In this document: positions 24,550 through 37,560 of the stretch, one piece after another
Numbering within the stretch: position 1 is the first letter of the stretch
Layout of the letters: the number at the start of each line of letters is the position of its first letter
Assembly (NCBI RefSeq): GCF_036030735.1
Contig: NZ_CP107928.1
Coordinates: 3,348,001-3,412,000, forward strand
Reading direction: 5' to 3'
DNA length: 64,000 bases
Source: Streptomyces sp. NBC_00425
GTDB lineage: Bacteria; Actinomycetota; Actinomycetes; Streptomycetales; Streptomycetaceae
Translations under genes and position numbers: made by a program
The notes under the pieces: generated by a model
What the model was told of the DNA's origin: nothing
The model's input: only the letters and a program-made list of their open reading frames with translations
The model's database searches: none

Positions 24550-26810
24550 CCAGCGATATCGCGTACATCCGGCCGCGGCTCCCTCTCGAGTTCCTCCATT
24601 GCCCCGGCGAGCCTCTCATGGGCGGCCCGGCACTCGGGCGGTTCGATGCTGATCCGCGGCAGGCGCCGGTCGAGTGCGCGGGGCAGCCACCAGTTGGCGC
24701 CGCCGAGCAGGTGCATGAGCGCGGGGACGAGGAGGGTGCGCAGGACGAAGGCGTCGAGGGCGACGGCGGCGGCGAGCGCGATGCCGAACATGGCGATCAC
24801 CCGGTCGCCGCTGAGCACGAAGGCGAGGAAGACCGAGATCATGATGACCGCGGCCGAGTTGATGACCCGGCTGGTCTCGGCGAGGCCGACGCGGACCGCG
24901 CGCCGGTTGTCGCCGGTCTCCAGCCACTCCTCGTACATCCGGCTGACCAGGAAGACCTGGTAGTCCATGGAGAGGCCGAAGAGCACCGACACCATGATCA
25001 CGGGGAGGAAGGGCTCGATGGGCCCGGCGCGGCCGAGTCCCAGCAGTTCGCTGCCCCAGCCCCACTGGAAGACGGCCACGACGACCCCGAAGGCGGCGGC
25101 GACGGCGGCCACGTTCATGACGGCGGCCTTCAGCGGTATGCCCACGGACCGGAACGCGAGCAGGAGCAGCAGGCAGCCCAGGCCGATGACGACGCCCACG
25201 AAGAGCGGCAGTTTGTCGACGATGACGTCCGCGAAGTCGTCGTAGCCGGCCGTGACGCCGCCGACCTGCACGTCGAGGGAGGTGCCTGCCTCGGCGCGGG
25301 GCAGCACCTCGGTGCGCAGCCGGTCGACGAGTTCGCTGGTGTGCTGCGACTGCGGGGCGGACTCCGGGACCACGGTCAGGTACGCGGTGCGGCCGTCGGA
25401 CGCGAAGGTCACCGGCGTCACCGACGCCACGCCCTCGGTGGTGCGCAGGGCGGTGTCGAGGTTGTCCAGGGCGAGCCGGTCCTCGGCGCCGCCGACGCGG
25501 GTCACCAGGGTCAGCGGGCCGTTGACGCCCGGGCCGAAACCTCCCCCGCTGCCGGCCGCGCCCGAGCGGGAGGCTCCCCCGGCGAGGAGGTCGTAGGCCT
25601 GGCGGGTGGTGGCCGTTTCCGGGCCGTTGCCCTGGTCGGAGGTCCCGAGGCGGAGCGAGAAAGTGGGCAGGGCGAGGACGCCGATGACGACCAGGGCGAG
25701 CGCCCCGAGGAGTTTGGGGTGGCGCTCCACGAACGCCGACCAGCGGGCGGCGAGCCCGGTCGGCAGCTCCGGCTGAGGCCCGTGCTCGGTGAGGCGGCGG
25801 CGTTCGCGGCGGCTGAGGGCGCGCATGCCGATGAGGGACAGCAGGGCGGGCAGCAGCGTCACGGAGGCCGCGACCGTGAGGACGACGGTGAGCGAGGCGG
25901 CGATCGCGACACCGTTGAGGAAGCTCAGGCGCAGGATCAGCATGCCGAGCAGGGCGATGCACACGGTGGCGCCCGCGAAGACGACCGCGCGACCGGTGGT
26001 GGTGACGGCGTTCGCGGCGGCCTCGGCGACCGGCAGCCCGCGTTTGAGCCCGCGCCGGTGCCGGGTCACGATGAACAGCGCGTAGTCGATGCCCACGCCC
26101 AGCCCGATGAGCATGCCGAGCATGGGCGCGAAGTCGGCGACCGTCATGGCGTGCCCGAGCAGCACGATCCCGGCGTAGGCGGTGCCGACGCCGACCAGGG
26201 CGGTGGCGATGGGCAGGGCCGAGGCGGCGAGCGAGCCGAAGGCGAGGAACAGCACGACCGCGGCCACCACCACGCCGACCACCTCGGAGAGATGCCCGCC
26301 GGAGGACTCGGTGAGCGCGATGGCGCTGCCGCCCAGCTCCACCTGGAGACCGTCGCTCTCGGCGGCCTTGGCGGTGTGGACGACGGCCTGTGCCTCGCCC
26401 TCGTCGACGTCCTCGGCGCGGTCCTCGAAGGTGACGGTCGCGTAGGCGGTGTGCCCGTCCCTGCTGATCTGCGCCGTGCCCTGGTCGCCGTAGGGGCCGA
26501 CGACGGAGGCCACGCCGGGCAGGCCGGCGATCTTCTCCAGCGTCCGGGTCATGGTCTGTTCGACGTCGGAGGCGCTCACGGAGCCGGCCGTGGTGTGCCA
26601 GACGACGGTGTCGCTGTCGCCGCCGAGGTCCGGGAAGCCCTCGGCGAGCAGCTGGGTGGCGCGGCCGGACTCGGTGCCGGGGACCTCGTAGTCGTTGGAG
26701 TACGCGGCGCCGGCGACGGCGGCCGCGGTGGCCGTGCCGCCCAGGGCGAGAAGCCAGAGCAGGACCACCAGCAGGCGGTTGCGGACACACCAACGCGCGA
26801 GGGCTGCCAC
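24546..26810 (-). CDS. MMPL-family membrane transporter
   Basis: 754 aa from the GTG at 26810, which has GGGAG 7 nt upstream and gives VAALARWCVRNRLLVVLLWL. The frame is open 18 codons further. Two repeats each consist of one helix, a large extracytoplasmic loop and about five more helices, 11-12 membrane segments in total, as in the RND/MMPL superfamily. Typical core motifs are GIDYALFIVTRHRRGLKRGL and SMDYQVFLVSRMYEEWLETG, with the proton-relay Asp-Tyr pairs. Such proteins export lipids, siderophores or antibiotics. The GNAT gene overlaps its end. The substrate is unknown. Confidence 0.93.
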   Translation of the reverse strand: MAALARWCVRNRLLVVLLWLLALGGTATAAAVAGAAYSNDYEVPGTESGRATQLLAEGFPDLGGDSDTVVWHTTAGSVSASDVEQTMTRTLEKIAGLPGVASVVGPYGDQGTAQISRDGHTAYATVTFEDRAEDVDEGEAQAVVHTAKAAESDGLQVELGGSAIALTESSGGHLSEVVGVVVAAVVLFLAFGSLAASALPIATALVGVGTAYAGIVLLGHAMTVADFAPMLGMLIGLGVGIDYALFIVTRHRRGLKRGLPVAEAAANAVTTTGRAVVFAGATVCIALLGMLILRLSFLNGVAIAASLTVVLTVAASVTLLPALLSLIGMRALSRRERRRLTEHGPQPELPTGLAARWSAFVERHPKLLGALALVVIGVLALPTFSLRLGTSDQGNGPETATTRQAYDLLAGGASRSGAAGSGGGFGPGVNGPLTLVTRVGGAEDRLALDNLDTALRTTEGVASVTPVTFASDGRTAYLTVVPESAPQSQHTSELVDRLRTEVLPRAEAGTSLDVQVGGVTAGYDDFADVIVDKLPLFVGVVIGLGCLLLLLAFRSVGIPLKAAVMNVAAVAAAFGVVVAVFQWGWGSELLGLGRAGPIEPFLPVIMVSVLFGLSMDYQVFLVSRMYEEWLETGDNRRAVRVGLAETSRVINSAAVIMISVFLAFVLSGDRVIAMFGIALAAAVALDAFVLRTLLVPALMHLLGGANWWLPRALDRRLPRISIEPPECRAAHERLAGAMEELEREPRPDVRDIAG

Positions 26811-27001
26811 AGCTGTGCTCCCGGAGGACGGATTGTGGATCTTTGACCGGGAATCAGCCAGCAAAGAACGTATGAGCGATCTGGGATCACTCTCGCAGGA
26901 GAAAAAGATCGAATGACGCGTTCGTGTGTCTTTTCACAAGAGTGGGAGACACGTCACAGGACAATAACGGCGTCCGTGTCGGGCCACGTCAGCCGGGTCA
27001 C

Positions 27002-27057
27002 GCCGGTCGCCGCGCCGGTCCTCGCCGGTCGCCGCGCCGGTCCTCGCCGGTCGCCGG
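27002..27057. repeat. 22-bp tandem repeat, 2.5 copies
   Basis: GCCGGTCGCCGCGCCGGTCC plus TC occurs at 27002-27023 and 27024-27045, and a 12-bp partial copy follows. It lies in the gap after the 103-residue membrane-protein gene. It looks like slippage in GC-rich DNA; no function is evident. Confidence 0.85.
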
Positions 27058-27068
27058 ATCGGGCCGGG

Positions 27069-27380
27069 TCAGTCCGACTGGTCGCCGATCGCCATCACCA
27101 TCACGCCGGCGATGAGCAGCCACAGCGCGCGCCGGGTGCGGCCCCGGGAGCCGAGGAACGCGGCGACCGCGCAGACGGCGGCGCCGAGCGCATAGGCCGA
27201 CGGGACGAGGGCCGGGACGGAGCGGCTGAGGCGCATGAGGGACGCGGCGAGGCCGGCGAGGGTGAGCAGGGCTCCGGCGACGGTCGCCGTCCAGCGGGCC
27301 CGCCGGGCCTCCTCGGTGCCGTACTCCTCGTCCGGGTCCTCTATGTCGCTGTGGGCGTCGGAGTCGGTTCGTGCACTCAT
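27069..27380 (-). CDS. Small membrane protein, 103 aa
   Basis: ATG at 27380. An acidic N-terminus (SDAHSDIEDPDEEYGTEEAR) is followed by three hydrophobic helices at about residues 32-52, 58-78 and 83-99. No known motif. It lies downstream of gatB on the same strand (86 bp apart), so it may be read from the gat transcript. The ribosome site is weak. Confidence 0.65.
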   Translation of the reverse strand: MSARTDSDAHSDIEDPDEEYGTEEARRARWTATVAGALLTLAGLAASLMRLSRSVPALVPSAYALGAAVCAVAAFLGSRGRTRRALWLLIAGVMVMAIGDQSD

Positions 27381-27466
27381 GGCGGGCGAGCGTAGCGCGT
27401 CGCTGCGCGCGCAGCGGAAAGGGGTGCACCGGTTCGCGGTGCACCCCTTCGCCGTCACGCCGGGCC

Positions 27467-28981
27467 TCAGCCCTCGCTGACGCCCAGCTTCTCCAGGATC
27501 AGCTCCTTGACGCGGGCCGCGTCGGCCTGGCCGCGCGTGGCCTTCATCACCGCGCCGACCAGCGCTCCGGCCGCCGCGACCTTGCCGCCGCGGATCTTGT
27601 CGGCGATGCCCGGGTTGCCCGCGATGGCCTCGTCGACGGCCGTGCCCAGCGCGGAGTCGTCGGAGACGACCTTCAGCCCGCGCTTGTCGACGACCTCGTC
27701 CGGGCCGCCCTCGCCCGCGAGGACGCCCTCGATGACCTGGCGGGCCAGCTTGTCGTTCAGGTCGCCCTTGAGCACCAGCTCGGCGACCCGCGCGACCTGC
27801 ACCGGTGTGATGGCCAGCTCGTCGAGCGGGACGCCCGACTCGTTGGCGCTGCGGGCCAGTTCGCCCATCCACCACTTGCGGGCGGAGGCCGAGTCGGCGC
27901 CGGCGTCGATCGTGGCGACGATCAGGTCCAGCGCGCCGGCGTTCAGGATCGACTGCATGTCGTTGGCGGAGATGTCCCACTCGGCGACCAGCCGGTTGCG
28001 CCGGGCCAGCGGCAGCTCCGGCAGACCGGCGCGGATCTCCTCGACCCACTCGCGGGACGGGGCGACCGGGACCAGGTCGGGCTCCGGGAAGTACCGGTAG
28101 TCCTCGGCCTCCTCCTTCACGCGGCCCGAGGTCGTCGACCCGGTGTCCTCGTGGAAGTGGCGGGTCTCCTGGATGATCGTGCCGCCGCCGTTCAGCACGG
28201 CCGCGTGCCGCTGGATCTCGAAGCGGGCCGCGCGCTCGACGGACCGCAGCGAGTTCACGTTCTTCGTCTCGGACCGGGTGCCGAACTTCTCCCGGCCGTG
28301 CGGACGCAGCGACAGGTTCACGTCGCAGCGCATCTGGCCCTGCTCCATACGGGCCTCGGAGACGCCGAGCGCCTTGATGAGCTCGCGCAGCTCACGGACG
28401 TACGCCCGCGCGACCTCGGGGGCGCGCTCGCCCGCTCCCTCGATCGGCTTGGTGACGATCTCGATGAGCGGGATGCCCGCGCGGTTGTAGTCGAGCAGGG
28501 AGTGGGACGCGCCGTGGATACGGCCGGTGGCGCCGCCGACGTGCAGCGACTTGCCGGTGTCCTCCTCCATGTGGGCGCGCTCGATCTGCACCCGGAAGGT
28601 CTCGCCGTCCTCCAGCTGTACGTCGAGGTAGCCGTCGAAGGCGATCGGCTCGTCGTACTGGGAGGTCTGGAAGTTCTTCGGCATGTCCGGATAGAAGTAG
28701 TTCTTCCGGGCGAAACGGCACCACTCGGCGATCTCGCAGTTCAGCGCGAGACCGATCCTGATCGCGGACTCGATGCCGATCGCGTTGACGACCGGAAGCG
28801 CGCCGGGCATGCCGAGGCAGGTGGGGCACGTCTGCGAGTTGGGCTCTGCGCCCAGCTCGGTCGAGCACCCGCAGAACATCTTCGTCTTGGTGCCGAGTTC
28901 GACATGGACCTCGAGGCCCATGACGGGGTCGTACGACGCCAGCGCGTCCTCGTACGACACCAGGTCGGTCGTGGTGGTCAC
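27467..28981 (-). CDS. gatB: Asp-tRNA(Asn)/Glu-tRNA(Gln) amidotransferase subunit B
   Basis: 504 aa. GatB binds misacylated tRNA and, in the GatCAB complex, converts Glu-tRNA(Gln) to Gln-tRNA(Gln). The N-terminal kinase-like domain begins with [20 protein letters not shown] and has the zinc Cys pair [35 protein letters not shown] and [11 protein letters not shown] are signature segments. The C-terminal 150 residues are the helical tail and YqeY-like domain that recognise the tRNA elbow. It is the distal gene of gatC-gatA-(79-aa gene)-gatB, beginning 15 bp after the small gene. Confidence 0.98.
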   Translation of the reverse strand: MTTTTDLVSYEDALASYDPVMGLEVHVELGTKTKMFCGCSTELGAEPNSQTCPTCLGMPGALPVVNAIGIESAIRIGLALNCEIAEWCRFARKNYFYPDMPKNFQTSQYDEPIAFDGYLDVQLEDGETFRVQIERAHMEEDTGKSLHVGGATGRIHGASHSLLDYNRAGIPLIEIVTKPIEGAGERAPEVARAYVRELRELIKALGVSEARMEQGQMRCDVNLSLRPHGREKFGTRSETKNVNSLRSVERAARFEIQRHAAVLNGGGTIIQETRHFHEDTGSTTSGRVKEEAEDYRYFPEPDLVPVAPSREWVEEIRAGLPELPLARRNRLVAEWDISANDMQSILNAGALDLIVATIDAGADSASARKWWMGELARSANESGVPLDELAITPVQVARVAELVLKGDLNDKLARQVIEGVLAGEGGPDEVVDKRGLKVVSDDSALGTAVDEAIAGNPGIADKIRGGKVAAAGALVGAVMKATRGQADAARVKELILEKLGVSEG

Positions 28982-28996
28982 GGTGAAACTTCCCTC

Positions 28997-29236
28997 TCAG
29001 CCCAGCAGGACGTCGTCGTCGCCCAGCCGCTTCAGCTCGCGGTAGAGGATGGCGAGGCCGGTGACGATGGCGACGGCGGACACGGTGGCGTCGATCAGGA
29101 CCAGGGTGTCCTTCTCGGCGCGGGCCTTCTTCAGCCGCTTGGCGACGCCGAACGCGCCGAACGCGGTCCCGGCGATGGACAGGTACGTACCGGACTTGGA
29201 CTTCTTGAAGCCCTTGGCCTTGTTCAGTGCGCTCAC
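28997..29236 (-). CDS. Small membrane protein inside the gatCAB operon, 79 aa
   Basis: GTG at 29236 overlaps the gatA stop (GTGA), which points to translational coupling. The protein begins [20 protein letters not shown], is Lys-rich (9 Lys in the first 40), and has two hydrophobic segments: about residues 17-32 ([16 protein letters not shown]) and 46-66 ([20 protein letters not shown]). It ends in [13 protein letters not shown]. No known domain. Its place between gatA and gatB is unusual but I believe it is conserved in Streptomyces. A role in the amidotransferase is not supported by sequence. Confidence 0.75.
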   Translation of the reverse strand: MSALNKAKGFKKSKSGTYLSIAGTAFGAFGVAKRLKKARAEKDTLVLIDATVSAVAIVTGLAILYRELKRLGDDDVLLG

Positions 29237-30735
29237 AGCGACGGAGCCTCCTCGAGAAGCGGGTGACCCCACCTTTCCACGAAGGCGGCCTCGACCGCGG
29301 CGCCGACCTTGTACAGCCGGTCGTCCTTCAGCGCCGGGGCGATGATCTGCAGACCGACCGGGAGGTTGTCCTCCGGGGCGAGGCCGCAGGGCAGCGACAT
29401 GGCCGAGTTGCCCGCGAGGTTGGTCGGGATGGTGCACAGGTCGGCCAGGTACATCGCCATCGGGTCGTCGGCGCGCTCGCCGATCGCGAAGGCGGTGGTC
29501 GGCGTCGTGGGCGACACGATCACGTCGACCTGCTCGAAGGCCTTCTCGAAGTCCCGCGTGATGAGCGTGCGGACCTTCTGCGCCGAGCCGTAGTACGCGT
29601 CGTAGTAGCCGGAGCTCAGGGCGTACGTGCCGAGCATGATGCGGCGCTTGACCTCGGGGCCGAAGCCCGCCTCACGGGTGAGGGAGGTGACCTCCTCCGC
29701 CGAGTGGGTGCCGTCGTCGCCGGTGCGCAGGCCGTAGCGCAGGCCGTCGAAGCGGGCGAGGTTGGACGAGCACTCGGACGGCGCGATCAGGTAGTACGCC
29801 GACAGCGCGAGGTCGAAGGACGGGCAGTCCAGCTCGACGATCTCGGCGCCCAGCTCCTTCAGCAGCGCGACCGACTCGTCGAACCGCTGGATGACGCCGG
29901 CCTGGTAGCCCTCGCCGCGGAACTGCTTGACGACGCCGACGCGCATGCCGTCGACGCTGCCGTTGCGGGCGGCCTCGACGACCGGCGGGACGGGCGCGTC
30001 GATGGACGTGGAGTCCAGCGGGTCGTGCCCGGCGATGACCTCGTGCAGCAGCGCCGCGTCCAGGACCGTGCGGGCGCAGGGGCCGCCCTGGTCGAGGGAG
30101 GACGAGAAGGCGACCATGCCGTAACGGGAGACCGCGCCGTACGTCGGCTTCACGCCGACCGTGCCGGTGACGGCGGCCGGCTGGCGGATGGAACCGCCGG
30201 TGTCGGTGCCGATGGCGAGCGGCGCCTGGAAGGAGGCGAGCGCGGCGGACGAACCGCCGCCGGAGCCTCCGGGGATCTTGGTGAGGTCCCAGGGGTTGCC
30301 GGTCGGGCCGTAGGCGCTGTTCTCGGTGGAGGACCCCATGGCGAACTCGTCCATGTTGGTCTTGCCGAGGATGACCACGTCGGCGGCCTTCAGCCGCTTG
30401 GTGACGGTCGCGTCGTACGGCGGGATCCAGCCCTCGAGGATCTTCGAGCCGACGGTCGTCGGGATGCCCTCGGTGGTGAAGATGTCCTTGAGCGCGAGCG
30501 GGACGCCGGCCAGCGGGCCGAGCTTCTCGCCCCGCTCCCGCTTCTCGTCGACGGCGCGGGCCTGCGCGAGAGCGCCCTCGCGGTCGACGTGCAGGAAGGC
30601 GTGGACCTTCTCGTCGACGGCCTCGATACGGGCCAGGTGGGCCTCGGTGACCTGGACGGCCGTGAGCTCGCCGGAGGCGATCTTCGCGGCGGTCTCGGCG
30701 GCGGTGAGCCTGATGATGGTGACGTTGTCCGTCAT
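29233..30735 (-). CDS. gatA: Asp-tRNA(Asn)/Glu-tRNA(Gln) amidotransferase subunit A
   Basis: 500 aa, the amidase subunit that releases ammonia from glutamine. The amidase signature contains the Ser-cisSer-Lys triad: Lys in [20 protein letters not shown], and the two serines in [20 protein letters not shown] and [20 protein letters not shown]. The gene follows gatC by 5 bp and overlaps the start of the small membrane-protein gene. Streptomyces is taken to lack a glutaminyl-tRNA synthetase, so the complex should be essential. Confidence 0.98.
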   Translation of the reverse strand: MTDNVTIIRLTAAETAAKIASGELTAVQVTEAHLARIEAVDEKVHAFLHVDREGALAQARAVDEKRERGEKLGPLAGVPLALKDIFTTEGIPTTVGSKILEGWIPPYDATVTKRLKAADVVILGKTNMDEFAMGSSTENSAYGPTGNPWDLTKIPGGSGGGSSAALASFQAPLAIGTDTGGSIRQPAAVTGTVGVKPTYGAVSRYGMVAFSSSLDQGGPCARTVLDAALLHEVIAGHDPLDSTSIDAPVPPVVEAARNGSVDGMRVGVVKQFRGEGYQAGVIQRFDESVALLKELGAEIVELDCPSFDLALSAYYLIAPSECSSNLARFDGLRYGLRTGDDGTHSAEEVTSLTREAGFGPEVKRRIMLGTYALSSGYYDAYYGSAQKVRTLITRDFEKAFEQVDVIVSPTTPTTAFAIGERADDPMAMYLADLCTIPTNLAGNSAMSLPCGLAPEDNLPVGLQIIAPALKDDRLYKVGAAVEAAFVERWGHPLLEEAPSL

Positions 30736-30740
30736 GGCGG

Positions 30741-31037
30741 TTAGTCCTCCCCCAGGATCTGCGGCACCTTGAAACGCTGCTGCTCCTGGGCCGGGGCGCC
30801 GGAGAGCGCCTGCTCGGGGGTGAGCGACGGACGGACCTCGTCCGCCCGCATGACGTTCGTCAGCGGGAGCGGGTGCGAGGTCGGCGGTACGTCTTGGTCG
30901 GCGACCTCGCTGACGCGGGCGACCGCGCCGATGATGTCGTCCAGCTGTCCCGCGAAGTGCTCGAGCTCTTCGGGCTTCAGCTCCAGACGCGCCAGCCGGG
31001 CGAGGTGGGCGACCTCCTCGCGCGTGATGCCAGGCAT
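30741..31037 (-). CDS. gatC: Asp-tRNA(Asn)/Glu-tRNA(Gln) amidotransferase subunit C
   Basis: 98 aa, normal length. [20 protein letters not shown] and [20 protein letters not shown] are the conserved GatC helices, and [20 protein letters not shown] is the belt that wraps GatA and GatB. The start has AGAGGA at 7 nt. A -10-like TAGGAT lies at complement 31081-31086, so the operon promoter probably sits in the 123-bp gap behind it. Confidence 0.97.
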   Translation of the reverse strand: MPGITREEVAHLARLARLELKPEELEHFAGQLDDIIGAVARVSEVADQDVPPTSHPLPLTNVMRADEVRPSLTPEQALSGAPAQEQQRFKVPQILGED

Positions 31038-31160
31038 GCAGCGTTCCTCTGGGGTGGAGTGAGTGTGTGGTTTGGGCCCAATCCTAGGGTGCTGGGCCCC
31101 GTGCCCGTGAAACGCTTCGTCACCGGCCCTCGAGAGCTGCCCGCCCGCGGCCCGCGAGAG

Positions 31161-33404
31161 CTACTCGTCGGCGGCTGCCGCCGGCAACGCCGCCCGCGGG
31201 CGCTGCCAGCCGCGCGAGCCCCTGGCCCGCAGCCACGCCGTCGTCTCGTCCGCCGGCATGGCGGCCGCCACCAGCCAGCCCTGGACGGCGTCGCAGCCCA
31301 GGTCGCGCAGGCGTTCCCAGGTCTCGTCGTCCTCGACGCCCTCGGCGACGACCAGGAGCCCCAGGGAATGCGCGAGGTCGACCGTGCAGCGCACGATCTC
31401 CGCGTCCTCGGCGTCGACGGCCAGCCGCGCCACGAAGGAGCGGTCGATCTTCAGCTCGCTCACCGGCAGCCGGCGCAGGTGCACCAGGGAGGAGTAGCCG
31501 GTGCCGAAGTCGTCGAGGGACATCTTCACGCCGTGGCCGGTCAGTCCGTTGAGGGTGTCGGCGGCGCGCTGCGGGTCCTCCAGGAGGACGTGTTCGGTGA
31601 TCTCCAGTTGGAGCGCTCCCGCGGGCACTCCGTGCCGGGCGAGACGCGCCGCGACCGATCCCGCGAAACCCGGGGTGTGGACGTCGCGCGGGGAGACGTT
31701 GACCGCGACCGGCACGAACAGTCCCTGGGCTCGCCACCGGGCGACCTGGGCGAGCGCCGTGTCCAGCACGTACTCGGTGAGGTGCGGCATCAGCCCGGAC
31801 GACTCGGCGATCGCTATGAACTCGTCCGGCGGAACCTTCCCGCGCTCCGGGTGCACCCAGCGGACCAGGGCCTCCAGCCCGGCCACCTGTCCGTCGAAGC
31901 GGACCTTCGGCTGGTAGTGCAGCTGCACCTCGTGCGCGTCGAGCGCGCGCCGCAGGTCGCCCAGCAGGCCGAGCCGGTCGGGGGTGTTGGAGTCGCGTTT
32001 GGACTCGTACACCTCGACGCCCGTGCGGTCCCGCTTGGCCTGGTACATCGCCACGTCGGCCCGGCGCAGCATGCCCTCGGCGTCGAGCGCGTGCTCGGGG
32101 TAGACGGCGACGCCCGCGCTGGCCTCCAGGACGAGCGTGAGTCCGTCGAGGTCGAGCGGCGAGCTGAGGTCGGACACCAGTCTGCGGGCGACCCGGGTCG
32201 CCGAGGTCGTGGAGTCGGCGACGGGCAGTAAGACGGCGAACTCGTCCCCGCCGAGCCGGGCGACCTCCGCTCCGCGCGGGAGGGCGAGCTTCAGCCGCTC
32301 GGCTATCTGCAGCAGCAGCCGGTCCCCGGCGAGGTGTCCGAGGGTGTCGTTGACCGAGCGGAAGCGGTCGAGGTCGATCAGCATCAGGGCGGACCGGGCG
32401 CCGATGCGCTCGGCGTCGTCCAGGGCGGTCCAGATGCGCTCCAGGAGCCACTGACGGTTGGGCAGGCCGGTCAGCGGGTCGCGCAGCTGCTCCTCGGCTC
32501 GGGCGCGGGCCATCCACAGCGTGGAGTCGAGGGCGATGAGGGGGATGGCGAACAGCGGCAGCAGGATCGGCTTGGCCACGGCCACCACACAGATCAGCGG
32601 TGCGATGCCGAGCAGGGCCACCGCGACCAGGCCCTGTCGGACCAGGGCCGTCCGGGCGACGGTGGGTAGCCCGCCGAGGCGGGGGGTGTGCAGGTACCAG
32701 AGCAGGACACGGGTGACGGCGAGGTAGGCGACGGCCACCAGCACCACCTGCGGGCCGGTGTAGACCGTCCAACTGCCGGGAGTCCAGGGGCGTTCCACGG
32801 ACGGTATCCGTCCGCAGGCGGCCAGCAGCAGGGCGCCCGCGCCGATGCCGAGGATGTCCACCGCGCCGTGCAGGACGCCCTGCCGCCAGCGGTGGCGCCG
32901 GGCTATGCCGACCAGGACGACGACGGTGAGGCTGACCATGCCGGCGGGCACCCACCCGTACAGCAGCAGGACGGCGAGGGTGAGGGCGCCGCCGGAACCG
33001 GTGCCGCCCCACCACCGGGCCCGGCCGAGGAGGACCAGGTGGCCGACGACGACGCCGGCGAGGACGGCCAGCGCCCAGCCGGTCGTGCCGGACGGGAAGA
33101 GGGCGTGGTGGTCGGTGTAGGCGCGGGAGATCCCGGCGCCCAGGACGAGCGCGGCCGCCCCGACGACCGACGCGGGCAGTGTGGGCCAGACCGGCTGCCG
33201 GTCGGTCTGCGCGCCGGGCGCCCCGGGGTGCGGAGCGGCGAAGCCGCCGGCGTCGAGCACGGACCGCGGCGTGGTGTGCGGCACGTACGTCTCCGCGGCC
33301 GGCCGTCGTTCGGAGCGCCCCGCCCACCAGTTCCCCCACCGGACGCCGGCTACCCGGCGCCGGCGCAGCCATGACTCCGGGGCGGCGCTCTCGGTCGGTT
33401 CCAT
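31161..33404 (-). CDS. rmdB: Membrane GGDEF-EAL c-di-GMP protein (RmdB-like) with a TTA codon
   Basis: 747 aa from the ATG at 33404, with AGGGA 5 nt upstream. About eight membrane helices occupy residues 70-300. The GGDEF domain is intact (RLGGDEFAVL, residues 385-389) but lacks an RxxD I-site (RGAE nearby). The EAL domain keeps its catalytic motifs: LEALVRW, LQLEITEHVLLEDP, SLDDFGTGYSSLVHL and LKIDRSFV, so it should hydrolyse c-di-GMP. S. coelicolor RmdB, a phosphodiesterase needed for normal aerial development, lies next to ligA, which supports the name. The third codon after GGDEF (codon 392, complement 32229-32231) is TTA, making translation bldA-dependent. Confidence 0.9.
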   Translation of the reverse strand: MEPTESAAPESWLRRRRVAGVRWGNWWAGRSERRPAAETYVPHTTPRSVLDAGGFAAPHPGAPGAQTDRQPVWPTLPASVVGAAALVLGAGISRAYTDHHALFPSGTTGWALAVLAGVVVGHLVLLGRARWWGGTGSGGALTLAVLLLYGWVPAGMVSLTVVVLVGIARRHRWRQGVLHGAVDILGIGAGALLLAACGRIPSVERPWTPGSWTVYTGPQVVLVAVAYLAVTRVLLWYLHTPRLGGLPTVARTALVRQGLVAVALLGIAPLICVVAVAKPILLPLFAIPLIALDSTLWMARARAEEQLRDPLTGLPNRQWLLERIWTALDDAERIGARSALMLIDLDRFRSVNDTLGHLAGDRLLLQIAERLKLALPRGAEVARLGGDEFAVLLPVADSTTSATRVARRLVSDLSSPLDLDGLTLVLEASAGVAVYPEHALDAEGMLRRADVAMYQAKRDRTGVEVYESKRDSNTPDRLGLLGDLRRALDAHEVQLHYQPKVRFDGQVAGLEALVRWVHPERGKVPPDEFIAIAESSGLMPHLTEYVLDTALAQVARWRAQGLFVPVAVNVSPRDVHTPGFAGSVAARLARHGVPAGALQLEITEHVLLEDPQRAADTLNGLTGHGVKMSLDDFGTGYSSLVHLRRLPVSELKIDRSFVARLAVDAEDAEIVRCTVDLAHSLGLLVVAEGVEDDETWERLRDLGCDAVQGWLVAAAMPADETTAWLRARGSRGWQRPRAALPAAAADE

Positions 33405-33548
33405 TCCCGTCCCTCTCACAGCCGGCGGTGCCCACGCCACGCGGCCCGTTGCCCTGACAACCCTGGGCACGGCAGGCGCACGTCTCAACAGTAGGCCGCA
33501 GAAGGCTTCCACGGGCAGCGGTCGTCGACGGTTGCCCGAATGCGCCCC

Positions 33549-33588
33549 GGCCACCCGTATGCATCTGGTATGCGCCAATCGGGTGGCC
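33549..33588 (-). terminator. Inverted repeat after ligA
   Basis: GGCCACCCG (33549-33557) and CGGGTGGCC (33580-33588) are perfect complements with a 22-nt loop that itself contains GTATGC twice. It starts 17 bp after the ligA stop on the minus strand. It could be a terminator or an operator for the c-di-GMP gene downstream. Confidence 0.5.
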
Positions 33589-33605
33589 TTCAACCGCCGC
33601 CGCGC

Positions 33606-36814
<3,209 letters not shown>

Positions 36815-36843
36815 GGGTGAAGCGTACGTAGCGCGACGGACCG

Positions 36844-37542
36844 TCAGCGCCCCGGCCGTACCGTCAGGTCGTTGATCTCGGCGTCCCTCGGGAGGTCGAG
36901 CGCCGTCAGGATCGTCGTGGCCACCGACTCGGGGTCGATCCACTCGGCGGGGTCGTACTCCTTGCCCTCCTGCTGGTGCACCTTGGCCTGCATGGGACTG
37001 GCCGTGCGGCCGGGGTAGACGGAGGTGACGCGGACGCCGTTGCCGTGCTCCTCGGCGCGCAGCGAGTCGGCGAGGGCCTTCAGGCCGTGCTTGGAGGCGG
37101 CGTACGCGGACCAGTCGGCGCTCGCCCTCAGGCCCGCGCCCGAGTTGACGAACAGCACGTGGCCGCGCGCGGTGCGCAGTTGCGGCAGGAAGTGCCGGGT
37201 CAGTTCCGCGGGCGCGATCAGGTTGACGTTGAGCTGGTGCCGCCAGGACTTCGGGGTGAGGTCGCCGACCGGTCCGAGATCGACCACTCCGGCGATGTGC
37301 AGGAGGGAGTCCACCCGTTCCGGGAGGCTCTGGTGGGAGAAGGCCCAGCTCAGTCTGTCGGGGTCGGCGAGGTCGCCGACGAGCGTGCGGGCGCCGGGGA
37401 ACTCGGCCGCGAGTTCCCTGCCGCGGCCGGCGTCGCGCGCGTGCAGCACGAGTTCGTCCCCGCGCGCGTGCAGACGACGGGCGACGGCGGCGCCGATGCC
37501 GGAACCCGCTCCGGTGATCACATGGGTAGCCATGTCCGCCAT
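36844..37542 (-). CDS. Short-chain dehydrogenase/reductase
   Basis: 232 aa. The NAD(P)-binding TGxxxGIG motif is TGAGSGIGAAVARRLHARGD at the N-terminus. The catalytic residues are Ser in FVNSGAGLRAS and Tyr/Lys in YAASKHGLKALADSLRAEE. DLADPDRL and HIAGVVDLGPVGDL are further family positions. It probably uses NADP because of the Arg in ARDAGRGRE after the second strand. Substrate unknown. It precedes the MetE-like gene by 29 bp and follows the LOG gene by 18 bp. An ATG three codons on is an alternative start. Confidence 0.9.
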   Translation of the reverse strand: MADMATHVITGAGSGIGAAVARRLHARGDELVLHARDAGRGRELAAEFPGARTLVGDLADPDRLSWAFSHQSLPERVDSLLHIAGVVDLGPVGDLTPKSWRHQLNVNLIAPAELTRHFLPQLRTARGHVLFVNSGAGLRASADWSAYAASKHGLKALADSLRAEEHGNGVRVTSVYPGRTASPMQAKVHQQEGKEYDPAEWIDPESVATTILTALDLPRDAEINDLTVRPGR

Positions 37543-37560
37543 GCTCGCATCATCGCCGGG

